Shown here piece by piece: positions 24,440 to 35,229 of a stretch of DNA of 64,000 nt. This stretch comes from Neonectria sp. B-13 (lineage: Eukaryota; Ascomycota; Sordariomycetes; Hypocreales; Nectriaceae). The stretch is from positions 248,001-312,000 of the forward strand of contig NOKP01000034.1 of NCBI GenBank assembly GCA_002682825.1. Reading direction: 5' to 3'. The notes beneath the pieces were generated by a model. That model did not search any database. It was given only the letters and a program-made list of their open reading frames with translations, and was not told the DNA's origin. The translations under genes were made by a program, and so were the position numbers. The stretch's first letter is position 1. Every line of letters begins with the position of its first letter.

Positions 24440-25923
24440 TCACAACTTCTGAACGGCCGCCCTTGGCCAATCCATCCAAACAGTCCAGGCACTGCCGAGG
24501 TATTCATCAATTGCTTGCACCATGTAGCTCGGCTTGCTCTGCCACCACCACCACCTGCTATTTGCTTCAGATAGAACAGAGCCAGCCATAGCATAAAAAT
24601 ATGCCAAAAGGATCAAAGCGATTGGATCATGAGTGTTGACCAGCGCGACGAATTTAGCAGGACAGAACGCCTGCCATTCCAGGAAGCATAACAACAACTC
24701 TAGTGCTTCTGTTCTAGTATCATCCTGCTCCTCGGCTAGAGAGAGGAATGGGGCGAGAGACTTGACACATTCTTCGTATACCTCTCTGTTTTCGAGAAAG
24801 TGGGGAATGGGAGGTAAACCATTGAGGAGATTTATAAAATGTGCAAAAGGCCCTGTAGATGGTACGATTCGGGGAATGGATCGTCGTGTCAATCGAGGCG
24901 GTGCCACTAAAGACTTGAAGACACCACTGTGGGCAGCGCGATGGTGGCTGGCAACGATTGACCGGATACCACGAAGGAAAGCGAGCGAGCTATCCTGGAA
25001 AGGAGTCGTGAGTGGATCCATGTGAACCGTAGAGCAAGCGTGGAAACAGAGCAAGAATGACGCTGCGAGTGCTGCGTCTTGATTTGCCGAAATGCTACTC
25101 TGAAATTGCTTGTTGAAGCTAGAAAGAGCATTTTTCAGGTGGTGCGCTTCGAGAAGTCCATAGTTATAAAACGAGGGACTTTGAGCATAGCGGTGGGTCT
25201 CCTGGAGATGTCGGGCGGAGAGTCCGAGTATCGCATGCATAACGAAACCATGCTAAGGTATGTAGTTAGTGTTTATACGACTTCCCCACCCCATTTTCGG
25301 GGTTTTACCTACTTGCAAGGCGAGTTGCAACACGTCCTCAACCCAAATGGATTGACTGCCAATAAGACTAATACTGGTAGTGGACTTGAAATGTGCCAAG
25401 AGGAAGACATCGTGAGTGTCGAAAACCGGAGCATCATCTGCAATCACCTGTGAAATCTGATATCCATGCGATAGTGAACTGTGAGACAAGATGGAAGATG
25501 TTTTTTTGGGTTGGGCGGAAGAGCGAGCAGCGTTATCTTGACAGTCGGCTTTTGAGACCGCGGCAATCGACGAGCGGAATGTGGTGACTTGACTATTCCA
25601 GCTTGGCGCGCTAACGATGGAATAGACACAGACATGTGGACCGATCTTACACCGGGAGCAAGGACGCAACTCGTCACACTAAATATAATCAGCTTTTATT
25701 CTAATTCTAACGGCCTGATTTGAATCAAACCAAGTTGACGAACACAAGTGGCCGATTTGATGTATAGGTGCAAGCATCCTTCACCTAAACTCGATGTTGA
25801 CTGACTTACCTTGACTCTTCGCTCCTTGCATCTTAGGCAACCTGACCGAGATCTTCCTTTTGATGCTCTGGTTTTGGCGACAGGATTACCACTTATCTTA
25901 TTGGACAATTTTGGTACTGGCAT
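24440..25923 (-). CDS. Zn2Cys6 transcription factor (sterol-uptake-regulator-like)
   Basis: Three exons: 25923-25810, 25678-25313 and 25252-24440, 430 aa. Splicing the first intron completes the zinc cluster GCLRCKERRVKCDELRPCSRC followed by KIGPHVC (spacing C-x2-C-x6-C-x5-C-x2-C-x6-C). A basic SKGRSR stretch precedes it. The second intron joins LALQ to HGFVMHAILGLSARHL, the start of the fungal regulatory middle domain seen in UPC2-like factors. Introns have GTAAGT...TAG and GTAGGT...TAG ends. The protein is nuclear by family. It is divergent from the Diels-Alderase-like gene across a 1.3-kb intergenic region, so it is a candidate local regulator. Target specificity cannot be read from sequence. 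Confidence 0.85.
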
Positions 25924-26690
25924 GCTTGGAGTCTTTGCAAATTTGGTTAGCGGTATAGAATGAGCGATAATAAATGACGTTGCCCTATCTCCTAATAATC
26001 GAGGTTGTAGTGTGGATTGTAGTCAGATGTAGTAAATCACGATTGATATAGATCGCACTACGAGCGGGAGGCCCGGCTAACGCCAGATTAGTGGACTACG
26101 TGTATGGTGGCGCAGTAGGCGATCAATTCTTCATCAGTCTTAGCGTCCTTGAAGAGCTTATTCCATTTAAGGAAAGTTACGAGGTTTGTTCTAGGGCCAA
26201 ATGGTGGCATTTAATTAGTCAAAAGGCACTCTTGGCGGCACAAAATATCCACTCAAATACTTAGCCCCTATAAATAACCTGGGTGTTCCCAGTATACAAA
26301 GGTTCCCTTCTAAGGGTCGATTTAATGTATCTTTCCAGGGATATCTTGCAATCGTAGTTCTCCCCCAATTAACAATCGCACAGTTGCATTCCAGACCGAC
26401 GCTGTGTACATAACCATAGAAGCGGACAGTACTCAGGGCGGCATCCTATAGCGACTCCCTGCTCAAACGAGTTAGATCGCCAATGGTTGTTGCCTAATTA
26501 CGGATGTCTTAGGGTTACAAGTCGAAGCTAGTCTCGAAATCCTTTACTATGGTGGCTGGCCGATCAGACGGGATCGATGCGAACGTAGCGCGAAAAAGGC
26601 GACTGGGTTGCGGAATTCCGTACATTCACTTCGCCGACTGAGAAATATAGCTGGCACTCCCCAGTAGAAATCCCGACAGTTTTATTAGAA
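25924..26690. other. Divergent intergenic region, first part
   Basis: Non-coding sequence between the regulator and the tandem array, with a TATAAATA motif near 26268-26276. No ORF of note. Confidence 0.45.
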
Positions 26691-26987
26691 GAAGCTAGCT
26701 GACTTCTAGGCAGCCACAGAGGGCATCAGTACACCTTGATATAATAACCGGGGGGCCTAGCAAAATGAACATCTCGTATGCTTCCCAAAGAAGCTAGCTG
26801 ACTTCGAGGCAGCCAGAGAGGGCATCAGTACACCTTGATATAATAACCGGGGGGCCTAGCAAAATGAACATCTCGTATGCTTCCCAATGAAGCTAGCTGA
26901 CTTCGAGGCAGCCAGAGAGGGCATCAGTACACCTTGATATGATAACTGGGGAGCCTCGCACAATGAATATCTCGTATGCTTCCCAAA
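26691..26987 (+). repeat. Three tandem 99-bp repeats
   Basis: Units start at 26691, 26790 and 26889 with GAAGCTAGCTGACTTC. Each contains GGCATCAGTACACCTTGATA and ends ATCTCGTATGCTTCCCAA. The first two are almost identical, the third has several changes. A fourth unit begins and aborts at 26988. They lie about 250 bp upstream of the Diels-Alderase-like start codon. Confidence 0.92.
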
Positions 26988-27122
26988 GAAGCATTGCTAC
27001 TAAAACGGATCACAATTACATCCAAAATAAGTAACTTACGCTTACGAGGACACATTAACTCTGTCTGCCAATATGCAACGGCGAAGGCAATGAATGCCTC
27101 GCTTCTATGTTGGCTTTTTGAC

Positions 27123-27130
27123 TATTTAAA
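27123..27130 (+). promoter_or_regulatory. TATA-like element
   Basis: TATTTAAA 113 bp upstream of ATG 27236. Its position argues against the earlier in-frame ATG at 27137, which would lie at or before transcription start. Confidence 0.5.
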
Positions 27131-27235
27131 AGCTCTATGCCTCTACATTGTTTGAGTTATCCAATTCCTCGGACACCGACAATCTTTCCACAAACAGATA
27201 ATCCGACTTCATCTTTACTCAACTCTTTGCCAATC

Positions 27236-28390
27236 ATGGCTGATATGTTTCTACTCGCTACTTTTCTGGCATCGGCAGTGACTGCTACGAGTCTTGCCAA
27301 GCTAGGCTGCACTACCGACACCGTTCATGCCGGGGTCTCCACCAACGGCACCATTCGTATGAATGAAAATCCACTACTACCGTTTGATTCTCCGATGACG
27401 GATGGATTTAACTCTACGGTTGGAGAGGAGTGGTCATTCGAAGCTGTGTCTGAAGATGGGAAAGCCGGGATGGGTTGGATGCTCAGCCGCGGCACAATCG
27501 CCGGAAACCCCTTGGCCCAACGCTCTATCATCACTATTGTCTGGCCCAACGGGACGAGATATATGGAGTCTGATTTCGCAGACGTCTCTACAATTCAAAC
27601 GTGTAAAGACTCTACGATTGGGACATGGTCTAATGAGACCTCGGGGATGAACTGGAGTTTCGAGTCATCCAACGACTACTCGCATACGGTTGTTACGATC
27701 GACTCAGCTACCATCAAAGGGACAATTACATTGGATTCACTGAGTCCTGCTGTCTATCCGAATGGCCTTGTCTACCCTGATAGCCGTGGAAACGCCCTGT
27801 TCGCACCCTATATCTACTGGGCTGAGACTGTGCCCGTTGCGACCACCGAGGTCAATCTTGTCGTCAATGGGACTCCATACACCACCAAAGGTATCGGGGG
27901 TAGAGAGCGCAACTGGAATTCTTTCAATTGGGCCTCGTTGAGCTTGACTTGGAACATGCTTAGGGCGACTGCTGGCCCATATACTCTTATGGCCTGGGTT
28001 TATACATCAAAAGTCGACGGGCAGACGTACTTCGCCAGCATGATTATGGAAGGAAAGGAAGTGGTATTCCGTACCCAGGAACGAGAGGCATCGACAACCA
28101 GCACATTCGGCTCGTTCGACCTAGCATACGGCGGAGCTGTCCATTTGACATCGGACCCAAGCGGGGAGCCTTTGCCTCCGTCAAAGCACACGGGATATGT
28201 GCTAGAAATGGTGGATCCAGAGGCCAACAAACATTGGAAGTTCGAGATTGATTACACACAGACTGTGTACTTATTCCCGTCCAGTAATGTTACAAGGGTT
28301 GGTGGATTCGTTGGCGCACTGAAGGGAGGCTTGGTTGGTGGACCTCAGTACTTGGGACGGGCCAGTGGAAATGTGCAGGATATGATTTGA
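27236..28390 (+). CDS. Secreted Diels-Alderase-like protein (CrtC/lipocalin fold)
   Basis: 384 aa from ATG 27236; an in-frame ATG at 27137 would add 33 residues in front of the signal peptide. Residues 1-18 (MADMFLLATFLASAVTAT) form a secretion signal, and several N-x-S/T sites follow. The body shows features of the hydroxyneurosporene-synthase-like fold used by fungal Diels-Alderases of the CghA/Fsa2 type and the hetero-Diels-Alderases of tropolone-sesquiterpenoid pathways: a WSFEAVSEDGKAGMGW strand, YIYWAETVPVA, and GIGGRERNWNSF followed by RATAGPYTLMAWV. Length matches the family. There are no introns. It is divergent from a Zn2Cys6 gene, and no backbone synthase is visible nearby. Cyclase activity is an inference; it could be another lipocalin-fold enzyme. 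Confidence 0.72.
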   Translation: MADMFLLATFLASAVTATSLAKLGCTTDTVHAGVSTNGTIRMNENPLLPFDSPMTDGFNSTVGEEWSFEAVSEDGKAGMGWMLSRGTIAGNPLAQRSIITIVWPNGTRYMESDFADVSTIQTCKDSTIGTWSNETSGMNWSFESSNDYSHTVVTIDSATIKGTITLDSLSPAVYPNGLVYPDSRGNALFAPYIYWAETVPVATTEVNLVVNGTPYTTKGIGGRERNWNSFNWASLSLTWNMLRATAGPYTLMAWVYTSKVDGQTYFASMIMEGKEVVFRTQEREASTTSTFGSFDLAYGGAVHLTSDPSGEPLPPSKHTGYVLEMVDPEANKHWKFEIDYTQTVYLFPSSNVTRVGGFVGALKGGLVGGPQYLGRASGNVQDMI

Positions 28391-28436
28391 GAACGTTACT
28401 GGCAATTTCGCAAGTCACTTCTCTATTTCGAAATTA

Positions 28437-28528
28437 TTACGGCCCAGCATGCGGCCTACACGTGACTCCGGTCACCCCCATTCATTTCTCTCAATCACGC
28501 CTGGATCACGGTGAGCCTCACACGATCC
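28437..28528 (-). repeat. Dispersed repeat, inverted partner of 23955-24098
   Basis: Reverse complement of the partner over the GGAGTCACGTGTAGG...GGGCCGTAA core, and also over the GATCGTGTGAGGCTCACCG segment. It begins about 45 bp after the Diels-Alderase-like stop codon. Confidence 0.7.
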
Positions 28529-28944
28529 ACGGACGGGATCACCTCTCAACTATGGTGATCCACCTACTTTATATACACATTCATTCACTGGATAGAACAG
28601 TAGCTCTTCAGCTATCAATACTATATAAGTATCGTCTTCGCCTGTACCGTTACAGAGACGCTGTGGCGCGTAGAGCGGTCGGCCGATTCTGTCATCAACG
28701 TGGCGGCAACTATGATGTTTTCTCTGGCGAGCGAGATTGGCAACCCTGAGACCCAACACGTAATTGCGAGTGAGCTGTCGATTAGCAGCTGCTTCGGGTT
28801 GACGCAGAGAAAGCAGAACAGCGCCGCAACCGGCTTCGGTTCTTATCGCTCCTAAAGAACTGCGCTCGGGACCCGGCGGGAGCCAATGGTCTGCATACGT
28901 TGGAAGGTTTGGCGCAAGAGAGTTGCATCTACGACACAAAGTAT

Positions 28945-29187
28945 TTATAACATCTTCTCTTTCCATCTCTCCTCCCATTCATAACCAGAGAAGAAATCGG
29001 GCCTGTGGGAGCAGTCCGTGCATACGTTGTGCTCGGGGGAGTCCGCGACGTGTTGCTGCTTGGCAGAATGGGACAAGAAAGGCCGCTGACACCGTGAACA
29101 GTACGTCGTCGAATGCTTGCTCTTGCGATGCTGATGGAGCGCTTCCGCAGTCCCAAAGTACCGGGCGCAAGGTCGACAATCGCCCAT
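28945..29187 (-). pseudogene. C2H2 zinc-finger protein, probable truncated copy
   Basis: 80 aa with C-x2-C...H-x3-H spacing (CRPCARYFGTAEALHQHRKSKH), a second CSRCQRPFLSHSAKQQH finger and a CTDCSHRPDF stretch. Fungal proteins of this kind normally continue with more fingers, whereas this one stops after EERWKEKML. The C-terminal end therefore looks lost or replaced, though a short functional protein is possible. No function is assigned beyond likely nucleic-acid binding. Confidence 0.5.
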
Positions 29188-30189
29188 CTCGGAGCTTAGG
29201 CCGTCTTATGGAACGCTCCAGGCTAGGTGTTGATGATCGTGGCAGGGCCGAGATGCGGGGTTCCCGTTTACGGTGCCTGTCTATATTTATAGCTTTCCAT
29301 GCGCCGAACAGCTTCGCGCTGGTTCCTGTCTACTGGTGGTTTATTTATAGTAGCTTTCCATGCGCCCAATAGCTTTCCGCGCCATAATTGGGTCAGTTCG
29401 ATGTTGCGTAGAAGGTCGAACAGCTCGCTCGTCCTCATTCCACACTGGGGTGGGCCGCGTTGGGTGAAGCAATGATGGGCAGGCCCCAGCGAGACAAATG
29501 AGCCAGCCACTCACATATGGGACAGAAGAATTTGGTCAAATTTTTTGAGAACGCAGGAATCTATAACGACGTCGACGAACTATAGAGAATCGCTTTGCGT
29601 CTCTTGCTAATTGGTGGTGTGCGGTCGGAATACCCTCGACTCTGAGTGGGTTGGTACCTGATTCGCAAGCACGCCAACGAGATTAGCCCAAGAACAGCGG
29701 CGCTAAAGTCGGGGCGTGAATGGAAGCTTTGCTAAATTTATCTACTAAAGTCGCAATTTATCTACTAAAGTCGCCCTTCAACTGCTGCCGCCGTATCTCC
29801 TTGCGAAGCTGCAGTCCCTCCCTCTCCAGACATACGATCAGAACGCCCGTTTCTCGAACATTCCATCGTTCAGGACTGCCAATATGATTCGCCGAACCGC
29901 TCTCTCGCCGGGCGTTGTGAGCAGTCTCATCTAGCGCAAAAGGTAACATAGCTCACCAATCCATGTTCAGGAAGGACCAGAACCCGCTATGGGATGTCAA
30001 TCACACTTCATCAATGTAAGCAGTGGTTTACTTGCCACTGAGCTCGGAGAAAAAGTAAGTTCCATGACCGTGTAAGAGTAGAGGAACTGCAAGCCTCCAA
30101 TGAAAGTCAAGGGTGGAAAGAAAGCACAAGATGATGGGCCAAAGGGTGGAAGAATAGAAAGATTATATGATGGAAAGGTCCGGCCCTTC
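29188..30189. other. Intergenic
   Basis: About 1 kb. It contains a local duplication: the TAGCTTTCCATGCGCC segment occurs at about 29290 and 29353, and TTTATCTACTAAAGTCGC twice in tandem at about 29738-29775. No gene is supported. Confidence 0.45.
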
Positions 30190-30996
30190 CTACCACGCCG
30201 ACTGCTTGCGCCCCTTCTTGTAGTCAGTCTTTATCTCTTCTAACTCCCAGTCTCCCCACTTCTTGACTTCATATTGCTGAAGCAAACTAACTGTCAGCCC
30301 TGCCCTTTCTCTAGTCAAAGCGTGCATAGCCTTCATAAACACCGGGTTTTCTCCCCTTTCACCAAGGGTCAATGTCTTCAACTTGGGAACCCACTCCGGG
30401 TTCTCTCGCAGCTCGTCAAGTGCCTTTCCAGAGAGGCTATTCCCACTGCCACGAGAAGCACCGGTGAGCTCCACCGAGGTTAGATTGGGACAGTTCTCGA
30501 ACAAGCCAAGTAAGCCGTCGTCAGTAACGCGAGAGGTAGCTTGTAGCTGGACGTTCTTCAGGCTCGGGCATGCCTTTGCTAGGCGGACAACCGCCTCGCT
30601 TGTTAAAGACTGTGCGTTATTCTGTGCACCGTAGCTTACGTCTTCATATGTAAAGATAAAGTGTGTAATCTTTTTGCAAACCGGGCTTCCCAGGGCTAAG
30701 ATGTCGTCAATGTGATCACTTGAGCGAGGCGACGTCAGAGGGCAATGGGATGAAAGCAAAGAAACGCGCCTGGGAAATGCGTTTGTTGAGAATTGAAGCT
30801 GAAACCGATTTGCTTGGAGCGGTAAGCTATCGATAAGAGGCCTGTCCGAGAGCCGAGGTTCAAATGCAGGTCGGAAACGTATACGGAGGCAAGGGGCTCT
30901 GGGATTAGTGGCAGAAGCGGCGGGTATATGACCGTCGAGGCGGACGAACTGTAGCGTAGATGTATGCGGCCCTCTTACCTTGTTGATGCGACTCAT
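30190..30996 (-). CDS. Leucine-rich-repeat protein, possibly F-box/LRR class
   Basis: Open frame of 268 aa. The C-terminal half shows LRR units: VVRLAKACPSLKNVQL, DDGLLGLFENCPNLTSVEL, and a later LRENPEWVPKLKTLTL, the pattern of RNI/F-box LRR proteins. A lysine/glutamate-rich tail ends KKGRKQSAW. A GTAAGA right after MSRINK (about 30976) could be a donor, so the N-terminal ~100 residues, which look non-globular, may be partly intronic and the real start uncertain. No F-box is recognisable. The head-to-head neighbour is the NLR pseudogene. Function is unknown. Confidence 0.55.
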   Translation of the reverse strand: MSRINKVRGPHTSTLQFVRLDGHIPAASATNPRAPCLRIRFRPAFEPRLSDRPLIDSLPLQANRFQLQFSTNAFPRRVSLLSSHCPLTSPRSSDHIDDILALGSPVCKKITHFIFTYEDVSYGAQNNAQSLTSEAVVRLAKACPSLKNVQLQATSRVTDDGLLGLFENCPNLTSVELTGASRGSGNSLSGKALDELRENPEWVPKLKTLTLGERGENPVFMKAMHALTRERAGLTVSLLQQYEVKKWGDWELEEIKTDYKKGRKQSAW

Positions 30997-31722
30997 TTAC
31001 ATGCACGTTGGCGCGAAGGATGATAGCATCGGCGTACACCAAGCTGGTAGGCGAATCGGCTTGGCTGGCGGGACTGCGCGATATCGACCTACGGCGTCGA
31101 CGGAGCCCCTCTCAGGTGTACCTCTTTGTTCACACACTGTCGCGCGGCCTTGCTATGGCATTTTGCGACCGCAGAGACCCGCGTTATTAGAGGCGCCGCA
31201 CCCTCGTGAGCGACGCGATCGCGTGGGACTCTGTCACACGAGTGCCACTCTGAGCACACCCTTTTTACGAGGGGTAAGCCAGACGTCGCAGCACGAGCTG
31301 ATGATTGGGAATGATTGGATGTGCAGGCGCTGCTGCCCATGCAACCCCGCGCTTGGGTTCAACCCCTCCTCGAGCGGGAACCAGCACCAGCCCTCGCTGG
31401 ACTCTAGTTTGTCACAAATGCAGCTGCAAGCTACCACAGGGACACTCGTTGATGTATGCTGGCCATCGACAGCCAGTCACGGCGCGAAGATTACGCGACA
31501 AAGAAGCACATTGTTGCCATCTATTGGAGGCTGCGCACGACCGGCATATATCTGCCCAAGGCGCATGAGCCCGCTCGCAGCCTCGTCTGGATACCCGTGG
31601 TACGCTGCGACCTATTCACCTCTCTTCAGGGTGATGGCTGACAAAACGCAGACCTTTGCGAATCTTGACATGACCTTGGTTGCACCAGGATTAGCGACGA
31701 TCGAGACGACGCTGCGTCGACG
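30997..31722. other. Spacer with possible remnant of NLR N-terminal domain
   Basis: GC-balanced. A frame at 31456-31641 reads IDSQSRREDYAT, faintly like the start of the nucleoside-phosphorylase domain that often precedes fungal NLRs, but the match does not continue. The longer ORF 30980-31726 shows no domain. Confidence 0.35.
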
Positions 31723-32895
31723 ATGAATTACGCCGGACGTGTGCACGCAGCAGGGCAGTCGAGAGTGCACATCGGGGACATACACAACTATTCGCCACTC
31801 CCAAACAATGCGTCATCCGACTCTCGCGTCGAGAGGCGTAACGCACCGCACTGGACCGTCCCGTTCGGTCGCAACAAGGACTTCGTTGGCCGTAAATGTG
31901 CCTTAGAAAAGCTTCTCGAGACGATCCCCCCCAGCGCAGACAAGGACGACTGCCAACGGACCGCCATTGAAGGGCTCGGCGGTATCGGAAAGACCCAAGT
32001 TGCCCTCGAGGCTGCCTTCCGTATCCGCGACAAATACCCGCATTGCTCTGTCTTCTGGGTTCCCGCCGTCGATGCGACCACCTTTGAGAAAGCCTACCGC
32101 GAGATCGGCCGACTGCTCCGGGTGACACGGATTGACGAGGACAAGGCAGACGTCAAGAACCTCGTTAAGGCTGCCCTCAGCCACGAAGATGCAGGCTACT
32201 AGCTCCTGATCATCAACAATGCCAACGACACCAAGCTGCTATTTGGGCTAGCAGGGCTCTCTGATCATCTCCTGTTTAGCAGGAGTGGTTCTATTCTATT
32301 CATGATGTAGATATATAAGGTTGTAGTACAACTAGATATTTACTAAAGGAGTATTCTTAAGATAACTAAGATGAGTAGAAAAGAAGGCATAGAGATATTA
32401 AAGGTATAGCTAAAATCAAGTTAAACACAGAATGTAGTAAGCATAAGTAGACTGCTTAACTTTCTTAATAATCTTCCCTTAGCTATTAAGTAGGCATTAG
32501 CATATATAGCTAGAATAAGTATAATAATAATAAGATATCTTGACTATTGCTAAAAGAGTAATATAATATTAGTAAATCTACTTAGTAGAGACTTTAAGGA
32601 TTATAATTAGTATAAGAGTATTAAGAATCTAATTGCTATTATATAGCTTATCTTATTTAAATATATATTAAGAGATAGTCCTTGACTAAGGACTATCTAA
32701 GGTTTATATGTTTTCTAATTAAGTAAGATATTTCTATATCTTTATTACTATCTATAGATAGTAGACTAGAAGTAGATAAGGTAATTAGCCTACTGAAGGT
32801 ATATATATTTATTATAGAATGAGAAGAAGAAAAGTCCTTTAATATACCTTAACTCATTTAGCTAGTAATATAGAACTAGCTAGATAAAGAGGAGT
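31723..32895 (+). pseudogene. NB-ARC NLR gene destroyed by RIP spreading from adjacent repeats
   Basis: The first 159 codons are open: HIGDIHNYS linker, [14 protein letters not shown], then the P-loop [16 protein letters not shown] and [19 protein letters not shown] (NB-ARC). A TAG at 32200-32202 replaces the tryptophan expected before LLIIN-AND, the Walker B region. Past about 32290 composition turns AT-rich, yet NB-ARC and winged-helix sequence stays legible with in-frame stops: KITKMSRKEGIEILKV, LLNFLNNLPLAIK, ILRDSP, and after a +/-1 shift near 32690 YLRFICFLIK and EVDKVISLLKVY. Homology ends at about 32895 where repeat T2 begins, so the C-terminal sensor repeats are gone. Such genes act in fungal non-self recognition; this copy cannot. 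Confidence 0.82.
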
Positions 32896-35215
32896 AAATA
32901 TAAGAGAGCTATATATATATTTTTAGTAAGATATATAGAAATATATTATATAAGTATTTTAATTAATTAGCTTTAAACTATATTAAATAATATATATATA
33001 GTTAAGTAATTTAGTATTTAATACCTTTTAATAAGAAAGTATCTTATAAGATTAATTATTAAGTTAAAAGTAAAAAAGAATATTAGTAAAATATTAAAAA
33101 GGTTAATAGTTAGCTTAGTATTTAGTATTATAAAAGATAAAGGCTTTCTATAAGGGAACCTAATATATAATAATTACTATATTATATATTGATTTCTTTA
33201 TCTTAAGCTTAGTTAGTTTTAAAGTTCTTTATTAACTTTTATATCTAACTTAAACCTATCTACCTTTTCCATACAGTTTAAGTTTTTCCTTAACTCTATA
33301 TAATCCTACCCTTATTAGTCCTTATATTTCCCCCGATTTCCAGATAGACTAGCTAGCTATCTATACCAGCTCTATACACTCTAACAGCTCCTAGAACTAA
33401 AAGGCATATTTATCTCTAGATAATTCATTAATAATAACTTTATTATCTTTATTATTTAACCTAGCCTTTAATCGCTTAGTATAGGCTTTAAGTAGTATCT
33501 TCTCTTCTATAATAAAGCTAATATTATTAACCTTAGTAGCTCTATTATTAAAGAGTAAGTAATAGTTAAATATAGCTAGATATACCTTTTGGATAGTACT
33601 AATTACTATATAGCTAGACTTAAAGCTATTAAGGCTATAAAGTCTAATTTAGTAAAGTTATTACTTATACTTAATAGTTTTTATCTCTCTATCTAAAGAG
33701 TAATAGTATTCTATTTTATATATCTTATAGCTTTATATCTTACTATCTAGCTATAAGATATAATAGATAATTAGAAAAGTAGTATATATTATAATTATAT
33801 TATACTATATTATAGTATATTAAGAAAGAGGAAAGAATATTAGCCTAACTTATTAGCTTAATAAAAGATAGTTATTTATATATACTATAGTTTAAAATAA
33901 GCTTTTTATAAATTAGATATTAAGGTTAAAAAGAAAGATTTAAATAGGTTATAAAAATAGGCTTAAGATATAATATTAATATGAACTATATTACTAAGAA
34001 AGCTTACTATATTTAAGTTATTAGGATTAATAGTACTAAGTATAGTATCTTACTATATTAATTATTATATATTATCTATTGTATTATCTTAATGTATTAG
34101 ATAATATTAACTAAGGCTAAAATTACTATAAATAAAAGATAAAGATTTAATCTAGAATTAAGTAAAGATTTAAGTATAATTATAGAATTCTTTTCTAGTA
34201 AATAAAGGTAAAAGCTTAAGCTTTAAGCTTAATAAGCTTATCTTTCTTATCTTTCTATAGTAAGAAGCTTTTAAGTCCTTTTTTCCTAAGATAATAATAG
34301 AAAGAAAAAGATACCTTCCTTCTTTCCCTTTTTAACCTTTCTTATAGCTACTCTCTTCTATATTTAATTATATCCTTACGAGCAACTAGCTAGCTTACTT
34401 AGCCCTTAGCCCTTACTATAATACTCTACTTATTACCTTTTAATATATATTAGTCTTAGCTATTTTAATTATTAGGTTCTATTATAACTCTATTCTTTTT
34501 ATTTTAAATTAACTTAACTTTCTATAATTAATAGTATGCTTTCTTTTACTATAGGATTCTAGAGTTGAATTTTAATAAGTTAATTTAGAAATTCTAAATA
34601 GAAAAGAAAAACTTAAAACCTTTTTAATTAAATATAGAAAATATCTATAAAGGCAAGCTATTTACCAATCTTAAACGTTTTTTTAAAAGATTAGGATAAG
34701 GCTAAAAAGAGCCCCAGTCTTATAAAAAGTTTTCCCTAATTTTCCCTAACCTTAACCTTATTTTCTTAGTATAAATGATTAGGATTTAATTAAGTAAGAA
34801 CTATATTATAATATACTTAAGTATATCTATAAAGATAGATAAGTATATATTATATTTAATAAAAAGAGCATATTTAAAATATTAATTAAAAGCTTTTATT
34901 TTCTATTTAATAGAAAGCTTATAATAGCTCTTATATATAAAGATATTCTTATTATTCTAAGAGCTATAATAAAATTCTTAAGATAGAGAAAGTAATAGTC
35001 TTTAGATTAAATTACTAAAGATTTAAATCTTTAAGACTGAATTCTAAAAGACTAATATTAGTAAGTATTTAAGTTCTATATAAAAAGTAGAAAAAGTAAA
35101 TATATCTTAATAACTATCTTAACAGCTAATAGATATAATAGTATAAGAGTCAGTTAAAGTGTTAATACAGTTTAGCCTAAGGCATACAAATATAGTATAT
35201 TAAATTTATTACTAT
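32290..35215. repeat. AT-rich, RIP-degraded block 3
   Basis: It starts inside the NLR pseudogene and ends just before the ABM-like gene. It contains two parts of repeat T2 in inverted orientation (32912-33135 and 34175-34425), a minus-strand coding relic at about 33400-33640, and at 34590-34780 a match to 14550-14740 ending in CCCTAACCTTAACC. No intact gene. Confidence 0.8.
34175..34425 (-). repeat. LTR-like repeat 'T2', copy 3 (RIP-mutated, inverted)
   Basis: Same orientation as 52051-52325 and alignable along its length (GAATTC near the left end, AAGCTTAATAAGCTTATC versus GAACTCAATGAGCTCATC in the middle, ACTAGCTAGCTTACTTAGCCC at the right). Differences are almost all C-to-T or G-to-A. Confidence 0.75.
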
Positions 35216-35229
35216 TCTATCAATATATC

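Noticed and set aside
30980..31726. 248-aa plus-strand ORF upstream of the NLR
   Set aside because: No recognisable domain and arginine/proline/serine-rich chance composition; the NLR frame starts independently at 31723.
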